Source: CAZHOV01 sp964534315 (lineage in GTDB: Bacteria; Bacteroidota; Bacteroidia; Chitinophagales; Saprospiraceae). From it: a DNA stretch of 33,390 nt. Below the pieces are notes generated by a model. It was not told where the DNA came from and ran no database searches. It saw only the letters and a list, made by a program, of their open reading frames with translations. Positions within the stretch are counted from its first letter, which is position 1. Every line of letters starts with the position of its first letter. The stretch spans positions 1 through 33,390 of the forward strand of contig CAZHOV010000045.1 of the NCBI GenBank assembly GCA_964534315.1, written 5' to 3'. The position numbers and the translations under genes were made by a program. Shown here piece by piece: positions 1-8,701 of the stretch.

Positions 1-20
1 TTTTCTGTCAAAGAACGTAA

Positions 21-287
21 AAAATCATCAATTATTTATGTCTTATACCACTAGATTTTTGCTATCCCAAATATATAACCGTCAAATTGAATGGTAAAGT
101 AGTGCCTCAACAAAACATTACCTGGTATTTGGGGTATGATGATATAGGAAATTCTTATGGCATTAATGCTTATGTCAAAGCAACCCTATTAGCCCCTGGT
201 AAAAACCTCCTTGAGGTTACAAAAAATTACAGAACAAAAGACGGCCAGCAAATCAGTTATCCTATTTCATTTTTGTTTGTAGATTAG
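21..287 (+). pseudogene. 3' fragment of a beta-sandwich protein gene (possibly degraded)
   Basis: An open frame runs from just after a stop codon at 18-20 to a TAG stop, with no ATG in it. The only early start is a TTG at 87, which would cut into what looks like a beta strand (ITVKLNGKVV). The readable part ends with a pattern such as LLAPGKNLLEV followed by a short terminal strand, typical of the last strands of an Ig-like or jelly-roll domain. I do not recognise a family. The fragment probably represents the C-terminus of a gene whose upstream part lies in another frame or was lost, because the frame is closed at 18-20. A short genuine gene starting at TTG 87 (66 residues) is the alternative. 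It precedes the PorP/SprF gene by about 100 bases. Confidence 0.35.
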
Positions 288-384
288 ATTCCTCTCTAAA
301 TGGTGGGTGTAAATAGATTTTTTTAGTAAAAAATACTGGATGTTAGCAAGGGATTTCCTATTTTAAGCTGTAAATGAAAACGCT

Positions 385-1386
385 ATGAAGAAAGACATCT
401 ACTTATTATTTTTTTTCATTCTGATAATCAGTCACCTACATGCCCAACAGCTTCCCTTATTTACCCAATATCGGGAATATCAGGGTATGATCAACCCTGC
501 TTCTGTAAACAGTGATTTCTTTAATTACGGGTATAATCTTTCAGCGGGTATTTCCTACAGAAACCAATGGGTAGGCATACCAGGCAGTCCCTCTACCCAG
601 GTAGTTAGAGGAGAATATTTACTAAATAGCGATAATGCTTATGGTTTTTTGGGTGGCGGTTATTTAATTAACGATCAGGCCGGCCCCATTTCAATGACCG
701 GGTTCTATCTCCGGGCTGCAGGGGTTGCGCTCGTACCCGATGATGATCCTTATAATGGGGGCTTAAACATTGGTATTACGGGGGGACTGGTACAATACAG
801 GCTGAATTCGGATGAATTCAAACCGCGTGATCCAGGTGATCTGAACACCATGCTGGACCAGTTTAAATTGCACCCCGATGTCGGGGTTGGATTATTTTAT
901 TATTATCGGATGGACGGAAGGCGGGCCTTTCGGGGAGATGTGCTATATATCGGGCTTTCCGTCCCTCAAATACTAGGCCTGAACGTTGAATTTGGGGAAG
1001 GCGATGAAGTCCTGGCTGTCGACCGCATTCAACACTATTATGGCACAGTAGGTTATTACAAAAGAACGAGCGAAAATTCATTTGTTGAATTATCCTCCTG
1101 GATAAAGTATACATCAGGGGCTCCCATAAATGTTGATTTCAATCTCCGCTATCAGATCTCTACCAATTTCTGGTTTGGAGGAGGTTTCTCCACTGCAAAA
1201 GCATTCAATGCCGAAGCTGGCTTTCTAATTGGCGAAAATATTGGTTGGGAAAATAGCCTGATAAAGATCGGTTATGGCTATACGTACTCCTGGACAACCT
1301 TCGGGCCCTTTTTTGGTCCGACCCACGAAATTAACCTGGCTTATATGTTGGATACCCATGGCATGAGAAAATTCTCGGGCTATTAA
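385..1386 (+). CDS. PorP/SprF family type IX secretion-associated outer-membrane protein
   Basis: A 333-residue protein starting with a lysine-led signal peptide (MKKDIYLLFFFILIISHLHAQ, cut near residue 20). It continues with the family hallmark found just after the signal: a short LPLFTQY segment followed by MINPASV, then SYRNQWVGIPGSP. The rest alternates short amphipathic strands with Gly and aromatic residues, as expected of an outer-membrane beta barrel. In Flavobacterium, SprF is needed for secretion of the adhesin SprB, and family members usually lie beside a large protein with a CHU_C sorting domain. Here no such partner is visible on the left; only a gene fragment precedes it. It ends 44 bases before the convergent caspase gene. 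Family assignment is solid; the partner is unknown. Confidence 0.88.
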   Translation: MKKDIYLLFFFILIISHLHAQQLPLFTQYREYQGMINPASVNSDFFNYGYNLSAGISYRNQWVGIPGSPSTQVVRGEYLLNSDNAYGFLGGGYLINDQAGPISMTGFYLRAAGVALVPDDDPYNGGLNIGITGGLVQYRLNSDEFKPRDPGDLNTMLDQFKLHPDVGVGLFYYYRMDGRRAFRGDVLYIGLSVPQILGLNVEFGEGDEVLAVDRIQHYYGTVGYYKRTSENSFVELSSWIKYTSGAPINVDFNLRYQISTNFWFGGGFSTAKAFNAEAGFLIGENIGWENSLIKIGYGYTYSWTTFGPFFGPTHEINLAYMLDTHGMRKFSGY

Positions 1387-1430
1387 TAAACTCACAACCT
1401 AATTATATCATTTCCAACGTGTAAAAAGAG

Positions 1431-4400
1431 TTACTCATTAATGCGGTATAACAGCAGTTCATCATCTCCTTTTTTCAATTTAAAGGCAGGGGTTTGCTTT
1501 CTGAATTTGTAGCGTTTATCTTCTCTTACCAGTTGAGGGACGCGAAAGCGAACATAGTTGACCAGTTCCTCGAGCGAAACCCATCCGTCATTGTTTGTGT
1601 CTGACTCCATAAGTTTTGAAGGTTCGCCATAGAAAGCCTCGAGTATGGCTTCAGTGAACGCACCATTTTCACCTGGCGGATATTCGTAAGATTTTTCATT
1701 CTCACTAGAAGAAGCGAATATTCGAATCCCCTGCTCCGAGTTCACCCACTTTTGGATGGCGTTGCTGACATATTCTTCTTCTGTCATTTTACTAGCTTTA
1801 TCGATGTCGTCTTTTCCGGCCCCGCTAAAACAAGCATCTATAAAAATGAATACTTTTCCCGGTAGCTTTTTTAATTTTTGTACAATTTCTGCATTGAATA
1901 ATATGCTTGTTGTCGATTTATACATTTTTTGATAATTTATCGGAGCAATAGTAAAAAACCCTTCCGGGTAATCAGGATTATCTGATTTTCTGATCATACC
2001 ATGGGTAGAAATAAAGAGGACGACCAGGTCTATTTCTCTGATTTCTTCAATTTTATGGGTACTTAAATTTTCTATTTCTTTAAGTATGCTTAATTTGTCC
2101 GTATTATTTTCTTTATTGAGTAGAACTGTTTCTACTCGATCAAATATATTGGATTTCCCTGCTTGCTTTTTAAAGGCTTCCACAAAGTCGCGGGCGTCGT
2201 TATCCGGAAATTGAAGGTCATTATGGGGCACCCCGATAGAGAGAAGATATAAATTTGGTTTTATTCCATCATATGTAAAAGTGATGGTGGGGGTCCGTTT
2301 AGTCAATCCGTCATCATTGGTAACCTGTACGTAGATTTCATTGCGACCGACGAGTAAGTTGATATCGTTCACAAATACGTATCTGTTGGTTCCGTCAATA
2401 TCATTGGGTTGGCCTCTGGAGCGTAATTTTTGTTTTTTAAACTTGGAAGGATCATCAACGATGGAGTCTCCATTTAAAAAAACGGTAAAATGTTTCTCTT
2501 TAAGAGGAGTTGAAGAGAATGCCAATACCGTAATTTTTTCTACTGCTTTCTTGGTAATGACGATATTACCCTTGTGGTCGGCAGGCTCCGGCACTTTCCA
2601 AAAGACTTCCAGTTTAGCTTCCTTTACATCCAACTCCGGCAACTCGGGATCAGGCACTCCCTGTTCAATGGCTGCCTCGTATTTTTGAATTTCAGTATAT
2701 TTTCTCGTCGTTTCTTCAGCGGTACATTGCACCCAGGCGAAATCTTCCAGAAAAACCTTTTGGATATAAAACCGGAAAGATACCGTTTTGGATTCGCCTG
2801 GAGGCAGGTCTCCGACAAAGACTCTTTTCTTCGTCAAGCCGACCAACTTGTAGGGATAATTAAACCGCACATAGGTTTGTTCAGCAACGATATCTCCTCT
2901 GTTCTCCAGGGTCACTTCAAAAGTGACGGTATCTCCCCGTTGCACTCCGGAAGGGGAGAAAAACTCATGGTTAGTAAAAAGGAGATTAGGACGCACCTCC
3001 CTGACACTTTTCATTTCAAACGATTCATCTGGGGTGGATGCGCTATTAGCTTCAGAAAAAGATAATTTAAACTGGTTATCCCCTTTTCTCAGGCGATTGT
3101 TGGTAAAAACAGGCACGGAGACCCATTTAAATTTTCCGGCTTTTAACTCGCCAAAATTTAATTCATTGAAGTAGTCGACCCCTTGCTCGCAGTCACAACT
3201 CAGACGGGCTTTTATCTGATAGGCATTCACCGTGTCGGGATTGTAAATTTTAAAGAGGTAATACCCCCGGTCTCCCGGCTCCAGATGGTTTTTTTCTTCT
3301 GGATAAACAAATCTACCTTCTGACACTTGTAATCTTCCGGGAGGATCGTGTTTGGGGATACCCTCCGAATCCAGCTTAATGATAAGACCTTTTTTGGAAT
3401 CAAGACCTCCCTTTCCACTAAAACCTACGCCTACGATACTCCCATCAGCTAATTGAGTGACGTCATAAAATTCGTCATTTTGTGCAGAGCCTTCAATAAT
3501 TGGCTTATCCCAAACCCCTTCCTTATCTTCCCCCACCTTGTAGAGTAGATAGTTAGACCGGGCGCGAGATCTAGTAGAAGACATATCAAAACCTGCCATA
3601 ACAAAATCACCATCGAGCGATTGCACTAATGCTCTGCTTTGGTCATCTCCCCTGCCACCATAATTTTTAATGCTTCCAATCTGCTTTCCGAACGAATTCG
3701 TTTGCATTAAAAACAATTGATTGTTGGTTCCTTTCATATCTATCACTCCACTTATCCAGATTTGCCCTTTCTCATCTTCCAATACACCGTTGCCTTCCAT
3801 CCAATCACAATTGCCACAATCAATAGTTGTTGACCACTTTCTGCTCCCTTGCTTGGTGTACCTCATTAAGAGCAGTTTTGGCTCCTCTTTCGAGCCATAT
3901 CCTCCTGTTACGATTAATTGTTGGTTTTCGGTGAGTGCAACCTTATTGATCCAGGCTGGTTGGCCTTCAAATTGACGATACTCATCCCATTCTTCGTTCC
4001 CGTAGCGATCTATTTTTTTTAACCAATAGCTATCGCGCTTTTTCCCTACTAAAACAAAACTTCCGTCATTCAATTGAACAGCATCACTGAAAACATCGTC
4101 TCCATTTACCGTACCAAACAATTTATCCCAAAGGGGGTTTCCTTTTTCGTCCAGCTTGACCACCCAGCCGTCTTTCATTCCTTGATATCCCTTATTAGGA
4201 AAAGCCGAATCAGAAAAGCCCACAACCAGATAACCTCCATCATAAGTAGGAATAACCCGATAAACCTCTTCATTTTTTTTTCTCCCCAAAGCTATAGGTC
4301 TTCTTATGATTCCTCCATTCTTATTCATGGAAAGAAAGAAAAAATCAGACTTATTGGAAAAAACATTACGTGTTTTACCAACAGCGACCAAGTCTCCTTC

Positions 4401-4538
4401 ATAATTTTCAGCGACAGAGAATAGCATATTTTCTCCTTTAAGGCTTACGTACTCTTCCCAGCGGATCTCAGGAGGTTGAGATTGGGAATAGCAACTTACT
4501 GAGACTAAAAAAAACAACAGAATTCTTAAAAAACGCAT
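1431..4538 (-). CDS. Secreted caspase-family (C14) protease with N-terminal propeller and Ig-like domains
   Basis: A 1035-residue protein with a signal peptide (residues 1-18, ending SCYSQS). Residues about 30-395 hold repeated units of the form G-G-x-x-x-V-G followed by W-V-V-K-L-D-x-x-G-N-P-L-W, suggesting a beta-propeller. About 405-650 contains two CARDB/DUF11-like Ig domains, and 650-757 a further Ig-like domain. The caspase domain starts at about 760 (LYLLSIGV). The catalytic histidine is His846 in STHG and the catalytic cysteine Cys903 in DACFSG, so the dyad is intact. An EF-hand-like loop follows with Asp980, Asn982, Asp984, Ser988 and Glu991. No CHU_C or type A sorting domain is seen at the C-terminus, so the final location (periplasm or surface) is open. 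It is last in the sigma-led gene block, 88 bases after the degenerate caspase. Substrate unknown. Confidence 0.85.
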   Translation of the reverse strand: MRFLRILLFFLVSVSCYSQSQPPEIRWEEYVSLKGENMLFSVAENYEGDLVAVGKTRNVFSNKSDFFFLSMNKNGGIIRRPIALGRKKNEEVYRVIPTYDGGYLVVGFSDSAFPNKGYQGMKDGWVVKLDEKGNPLWDKLFGTVNGDDVFSDAVQLNDGSFVLVGKKRDSYWLKKIDRYGNEEWDEYRQFEGQPAWINKVALTENQQLIVTGGYGSKEEPKLLLMRYTKQGSRKWSTTIDCGNCDWMEGNGVLEDEKGQIWISGVIDMKGTNNQLFLMQTNSFGKQIGSIKNYGGRGDDQSRALVQSLDGDFVMAGFDMSSTRSRARSNYLLYKVGEDKEGVWDKPIIEGSAQNDEFYDVTQLADGSIVGVGFSGKGGLDSKKGLIIKLDSEGIPKHDPPGRLQVSEGRFVYPEEKNHLEPGDRGYYLFKIYNPDTVNAYQIKARLSCDCEQGVDYFNELNFGELKAGKFKWVSVPVFTNNRLRKGDNQFKLSFSEANSASTPDESFEMKSVREVRPNLLFTNHEFFSPSGVQRGDTVTFEVTLENRGDIVAEQTYVRFNYPYKLVGLTKKRVFVGDLPPGESKTVSFRFYIQKVFLEDFAWVQCTAEETTRKYTEIQKYEAAIEQGVPDPELPELDVKEAKLEVFWKVPEPADHKGNIVITKKAVEKITVLAFSSTPLKEKHFTVFLNGDSIVDDPSKFKKQKLRSRGQPNDIDGTNRYVFVNDINLLVGRNEIYVQVTNDDGLTKRTPTITFTYDGIKPNLYLLSIGVPHNDLQFPDNDARDFVEAFKKQAGKSNIFDRVETVLLNKENNTDKLSILKEIENLSTHKIEEIREIDLVVLFISTHGMIRKSDNPDYPEGFFTIAPINYQKMYKSTTSILFNAEIVQKLKKLPGKVFIFIDACFSGAGKDDIDKASKMTEEEYVSNAIQKWVNSEQGIRIFASSSENEKSYEYPPGENGAFTEAILEAFYGEPSKLMESDTNNDGWVSLEELVNYVRFRVPQLVREDKRYKFRKQTPAFKLKKGDDELLLYRINE

Positions 4539-4626
4539 AGATTTATGATGGTTAGATCAGAGAATACGCAAAATCAAATTCAATCTAATAGACTTACAGG
4601 TGATTTCATAAGAAAATGCCTGATTT

Positions 4627-6015
4627 CTATTTTCCTCCACTGATAGCTATAACCCGGTCAATAAAATTCATATCGGGCATCATAGGTGTTTGATCTCTTC
4701 TTAATTCCTTATTAACAAGCTCTTTTGTACGTCGTGATGTGAAATGAAAAAGTTCGCTGATATAGATGAATCCATCCTGATTTTGATCTGCCTGCCCATA
4801 AATTCCTTCTAGCAGAGCTTCTGTAAAAGCGCCATTTTCCCAGGATTTATCTTCATAAGACATTTCTCCTTTGCTATTGGCTATAAAGGTGATGAAATTT
4901 TTTAGGATTCCCGATTTAGGATTAGAAGTCGTTAGCGACTCTGGAACTTTTGGATCAACTAAAGCAGGGGAAGTTGAAGCATCGAACAACAACAATTTCG
5001 GGCACGGATATGCTTTTAACAAACTGATCAGTTCATTATAGCGAAGTCCCGTTTCTTTCGGGGATAAAGGATCATAATCCGCCAGTTTAAGTACTTGCTC
5101 ATATTTATCCAGGTGTCCAAAACCGGAAAAGTAGAAAATAATTAAATCATTTTGGTCCGGGTTGAATTGTTTCAGGTCTGCCATTTGCTGGAGCACTTTA
5201 TTCTTTGTTGCATTTATCCCTGTGAAGTTGAAAGTATTGATGGTTTCAAAAACACTTCCGGTCTTTGTTTCGAAGGCATCGGAAACCTCCTCCGCATCTT
5301 TTACCGAATACCTGAGATCAGGATATTGGGGACCAACAGAGATCAAAAATAAATCAGCAGGCTTTACCTCCGTCTTTTCAGACTCATTTTTGAATTCGAT
5401 AATAATTGGAACAATTTTATTATCGGGCAGATTTTTAAAACCCATTTTTTCATCAAAGAAAAATGGATCTTCGGAGTCTGCCAGGTCCTTTTTAAAAACT
5501 TGCTCAAGGCGCTTGGACAGCTCTCCATCTTCTTTTTTGAGTGCGTTTACTCTTTTATTCCAGTTTTTTATGGGGGTTCTCGAAAAAAGAAAGGCCCACT
5601 CTTCATTTCCTTCTTTGAGATAACTATATACACTATGCATTCTGGGAAATACGGTTAATCCGGAGAGGAATAGTCCCTCTTCATTCAACGAGTTTATCGG
5701 AAGATGAATATTTCCATCAGGATCTTTTCTTAGGAGATAGACCAAAGCCCCATCGGACTGCTCCGGGGGTGGTTTAACGATGAATTGAAAAAGATCACCG
5801 GGGTTCCAGTTTTGCTTTTTCAATTGGTAAACGTATTTTTTATCCTCGTTCAATTGAAGGTAAGAGGCTGCTTCCCGATAATTTATTTGATCGTACTCGG
5901 TTGCTCCTCCGATGTAGCGTAAAGTAATCTGATAATTCTCATTCTGAGCGGAAGTTTTGAAAGTAGAAGTACAAAAAAAAGGAATGATCAAGAGAATGGT
6001 AAGATAATTTTTCAC
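4627..6015 (-). CDS. Secreted caspase-fold protein lacking both catalytic residues (pseudocaspase)
   Basis: A 462-residue protein with a signal peptide (residues 1-23, ending TSAQ). Residues about 28-210 form an accessory domain resembling DUF4384 (GDLFQFIVKP, then DPDGNIHLPIN, then WAFLFSRTP). About 220-455 is a caspase p20/p10-like fold: start LFLISVG, strand DLIIFYFSGFG, strand KLLLFDAS, then WENGAFTEALLEG as in bacterial caspases. The position of the catalytic His in SGHG is Phe299, and the position of the catalytic Cys in DAC is Ser347. His301 lies two residues later but is outside the normal site. The EF-hand-like loop (Asp410, Asn412, Asp414, Glu421) is kept. The clean open frame and conserved fold argue for a maintained, non-enzymatic regulator or adaptor and against decay. 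It lies between the papain-like gene and the intact caspase gene. Confidence 0.82.
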   Translation of the reverse strand: MKNYLTILLIIPFFCTSTFKTSAQNENYQITLRYIGGATEYDQINYREAASYLQLNEDKKYVYQLKKQNWNPGDLFQFIVKPPPEQSDGALVYLLRKDPDGNIHLPINSLNEEGLFLSGLTVFPRMHSVYSYLKEGNEEWAFLFSRTPIKNWNKRVNALKKEDGELSKRLEQVFKKDLADSEDPFFFDEKMGFKNLPDNKIVPIIIEFKNESEKTEVKPADLFLISVGPQYPDLRYSVKDAEEVSDAFETKTGSVFETINTFNFTGINATKNKVLQQMADLKQFNPDQNDLIIFYFSGFGHLDKYEQVLKLADYDPLSPKETGLRYNELISLLKAYPCPKLLLFDASTSPALVDPKVPESLTTSNPKSGILKNFITFIANSKGEMSYEDKSWENGAFTEALLEGIYGQADQNQDGFIYISELFHFTSRRTKELVNKELRRDQTPMMPDMNFIDRVIAISGGK

Positions 6016-6062
6016 GGTCTATTGGATTTGGTTTAAAAGAAAAGTGCAGGAATTGGAAAAGA

Positions 6063-6102
6063 TTCTTGGAGACAGACACTTCGGGATATCGGTCTCCAAG
6101 AA
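6063..6102 (-). terminator. Perfect 11-bp inverted repeat between two protease genes
   Basis: TTCTTGGAGAC at 6063-6073 is perfectly repeated in reverse complement at 6092-6102, with an 18-base loop. On the minus strand it lies after the stop of the papain-like gene and before the start of the pseudocaspase gene. The following run (AATCTTTTCC) is only weakly U-rich. It may be a partial terminator or processing hairpin that sets the ratio of upstream to downstream products. The stem is certain; the function is inferred. Confidence 0.5.
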
Positions 6103-6139
6103 AAAAGTGGATGAATAATTTATTAACCACTTATACTGA

Positions 6140-7645
6140 TCAGATAGCTTCAACAGTGAGAATCATTGGCACGACTGCCCCTTCGCCTTTTTTGCAAGCC
6201 CCGACGAAATTCATTTTGTCATACTGAAATTTAAGATCTTCAGTTTTCATTAAAAGATCTCCAAACCCGGCGTCCAGGCGCTCCTCTATGGTGCCATCCG
6301 CCAACTTGGTTGCTTCGAGCCTCGAATCAAAATCTTCAATCGATTCATCACTATACAGAACGATCAGGTGATCTTCTCCTTTTTTATCGAGCATTAGGAA
6401 ATAATCTTCATGAGGAATGATCATTTCTGCACGGTCGGAAGATACGACAGAGGAAATTTTCACTTTTCGGAGGGCGTCAATATCTTCAGGTATTTCTTCA
6501 TTCTCTTCCAGTCGTTCTACTAATTCATCTTGGTTAGGCCAAAATACTTCCACTTCATTTTCCGGATCAATACCAAAGACGTATACATACTTTCCTTCTG
6601 GTACATCTTTCGCAATTAGTTGAAAACCACCTTTCCCGCCGGTTTCCCACTGTCGTTGTTCTAACTCATAGCGGTAACCTTGCTGATGGACTACAGGTTC
6701 TACTTTAAAATCGTATCCGCCTTCCTCATTTTCACCTACAAAGGATTGAAATTCGAAAGTACCCTTTAATGCTGTTAATGCAACATTGACATCAGTGGGT
6801 TTCTCTTCAAGGATCATTTGGAATCCATACTTGCAAAAACGGCCAAAATCTTCAAATTTAACCCAGATAAATCCGTCATTTCCCCAGCCGTTACCCCAGC
6901 TATTCATGATTTCAAAAGCTTCTTTTCCATAGTCATAACCTGTGACCACCATAGCGTGCCCACCACCGACAGGAAGTTCGTTTTCCTGAGGTTCCCAGAA
7001 TTCTTGCCCCGGTTGTACCATTAAAAAGGTACGTGTTACATACATTCCAATAATAACAGGTTTGTCATCGGCAATCGCTTTGATTGTCTTATCAACCTTT
7101 ACGGCAGGATCATCCGAAAAACTAAAAAGTGCTGAATATTCTTTGATGCGGTAATCCTTAGCGATCTGGTGTTGCTCCTCTCCGGGCTTTTCCGAACAAG
7201 GAAAGTTATCCGTTCCTTCAAAGGCAGATTTGGGGCAATCCCCTTGATTCCTAGCCAATTCGAGGGCGTCAGTCAGCCTGGCTCCTCTTAAACAGTCAGG
7301 ATCTACAGCGGTTTGATTAAAAATATAATCAATGGAAAAAGCCATTCCGTCAATTGCATTTCGGTCTGTGATCTGCTCCTGGATTGCAGCTGAAATGGTC
7401 ATAGCTCCATAACCAACAGCAGCAGCCGTACAGGAGGCCTCTAATTTTTGATCAAAAGGGGTTGGACAATAAGCCTTCAAGCTATATTTTATCGGCACAT
7501 CATTCCATTTTTCTCCACTATATCTGGGCAAATGAGGTACTTGATTGTAGGCTTCATCATCGAAAATAAGACCAGTGGCTCGTTGCTGAGCAGTTGTCAT
7601 CGAAATCGTAATAAATACTAGAAAAAATAGGATTAAATTTCTCAT
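6140..7645 (-). CDS. Secreted papain-like (C1) cysteine peptidase with C-terminal DUF4384-like domain
   Basis: A 501-residue protein with a signal peptide (residues 1-19, ending MTTAQ). The C1 peptidase domain covers about 45-282. Gln66 and Cys72 form the oxyanion and nucleophile region (DQKLEASCTAAAVGYG), His230 lies in GGGHAMVVTGYD, and Asn248 in MNSWGNGWGNDGF. The triad is therefore complete, although the usual CGSCWAF is replaced by SCTAAAV. There is no obvious inhibitory propeptide. Residues about 315-501 form an accessory domain with the DUF4384-like pattern (YVYVFGIDPEN, then FWPN, then LIVLYSDE) that is clearly related to the N-terminal domain of the neighbouring pseudocaspase. It follows the sigma/anti-sigma pair after a 241-base gap (7646-7886) that is AT-rich and holds nothing I can identify. 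Confidence 0.85.
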   Translation of the reverse strand: MRNLILFFLVFITISMTTAQQRATGLIFDDEAYNQVPHLPRYSGEKWNDVPIKYSLKAYCPTPFDQKLEASCTAAAVGYGAMTISAAIQEQITDRNAIDGMAFSIDYIFNQTAVDPDCLRGARLTDALELARNQGDCPKSAFEGTDNFPCSEKPGEEQHQIAKDYRIKEYSALFSFSDDPAVKVDKTIKAIADDKPVIIGMYVTRTFLMVQPGQEFWEPQENELPVGGGHAMVVTGYDYGKEAFEIMNSWGNGWGNDGFIWVKFEDFGRFCKYGFQMILEEKPTDVNVALTALKGTFEFQSFVGENEEGGYDFKVEPVVHQQGYRYELEQRQWETGGKGGFQLIAKDVPEGKYVYVFGIDPENEVEVFWPNQDELVERLEENEEIPEDIDALRKVKISSVVSSDRAEMIIPHEDYFLMLDKKGEDHLIVLYSDESIEDFDSRLEATKLADGTIEERLDAGFGDLLMKTEDLKFQYDKMNFVGACKKGEGAVVPMILTVEAI

Positions 7646-7886
7646 CTTAATTTGGTTTAGTTGTTTCTTAATTGGTTTGATCAGTTGTTCGAAAGTTACT
7701 TTTTAGCAAAAATCGAAGGGTTCTTAATTGCTTTTTTAATGCCCTTCACCTCTACATTGACGGTCCTGAAAAATGTTACTATTTTTTTTTATTATTTTTT
7801 TAAGGTTGTTCGAAACTGCTATGGAATTGCTTTAATAGACTACTAATGAAGAACGTAATGCCAGTATCATGAAAAGTTCTCCCTAC

Positions 7887-8663
7887 CTATTCTGCTAAAC
7901 GGATTAAAAGTTGGGCAGCCCTATTTCCATATTCGGAATCATTTTCTAGGGATTGAAGGAGCTTTTTTGCTTTTTCCATTTTTCCTGTTTGAATATAAGC
8001 AAGGCTTAAATACCAGCTAGCTGCACTTTTAAATAATGGATTGGAGCTACTGCTAAGCGGTTGCAGCGTAATGGTAGCTTCAGCACCATCATTGGAAAGT
8101 ACTTGAGCTATCCCCAAATAAAGCTGTGCCCGCTCATCAGCTTTGTTTTTTAAATACTCGCCTAATCGACTTTTGGCTGTTTGATAATCGCCCTCTTTAT
8201 AGGCTCGCATCCCTTCGTATAGCATGCCGTCCGCTTGATTAGTCACTACGAGTATTTCCATGGGTTCAGTAAAGGAAGAGGCAATATCCAGATAGCGCTG
8301 TTGCTCGCCGCCCCCAAAACGAGCTACTAAAAGCCCTACAACAATACTTAGCAATACGACAATCCCCAGAGCGATGCCAGGCTTAAACCACCCTCCCCTT
8401 GAAGGCCCCTCCAACTGATCCAATCCCTCATAATCGGGTTGGATATCCACCTCTTTTGATGCAGCGATAAGGAGCGACTTGACTTCCATCACTTCTTCAT
8501 GATCAAGCAACGCCTTTAAATCCTTACTAAAGTTAAAATCTTCTGCAAGAGTAGAATCAGCTTTCAGCTGATCACGAAGAGAAGCCTGTTCGGATTCATT
8601 GAGTTCTCCGTTTAAATACTTTTGTATTTGCTCCTGTATACTATAGTCATTTTGTGAATTCAT
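7887..8663 (-). CDS. Single-pass membrane protein with anti-sigma-like N-terminus and periplasmic TPR-like domain
   Basis: A 258-residue protein. Residues 13-43 carry the pattern common to Bacteroidota sigma regulators (IQKYLNGELNESE, then LRDQLKADSTLAEDF), predicted cytoplasmic. A single transmembrane helix spans about 96-115 and is preceded by the basic segment RGGWFK. Residues about 140-258 are helical repeats of TPR type (YEGMRAYKEGDYQTAKSRLGEYL, and SLAYIQTGKMEKAKKLLQSL read in part) that would lie in the periplasm. There is no zinc-binding HxxxCxxC motif. It starts 38 bases after the ECF sigma gene ends, so the two are almost certainly co-transcribed and it probably restrains that sigma factor. 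The TPR region may bind an envelope ligand or partner protein. That role is an inference from position and topology. Confidence 0.72.
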   Translation of the reverse strand: MNSQNDYSIQEQIQKYLNGELNESEQASLRDQLKADSTLAEDFNFSKDLKALLDHEEVMEVKSLLIAASKEVDIQPDYEGLDQLEGPSRGGWFKPGIALGIVVLLSIVVGLLVARFGGGEQQRYLDIASSFTEPMEILVVTNQADGMLYEGMRAYKEGDYQTAKSRLGEYLKNKADERAQLYLGIAQVLSNDGAEATITLQPLSSSSNPLFKSAASWYLSLAYIQTGKMEKAKKLLQSLENDSEYGNRAAQLLIRLAE

Positions 8664-8701
8664 GTTAATGGGATAAATAAGTTAATGAAGCCATCAGGCT
8701 G

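Noticed and set aside
4627..4870. Dockerin domain at the caspase C-termini that could bind the cohesin-like domain of the giant protein
   Set aside because: Only one calcium-type loop is present in each protein, while a dockerin needs two; loops of this kind are a usual part of bacterial caspase-family C-termini.
7646..7886. Promoter for the papain-like gene in its 241-base upstream spacer
   Set aside because: A TAACTTTC box is present on the minus strand, but no TTG lies at the right distance, so it is not supported.
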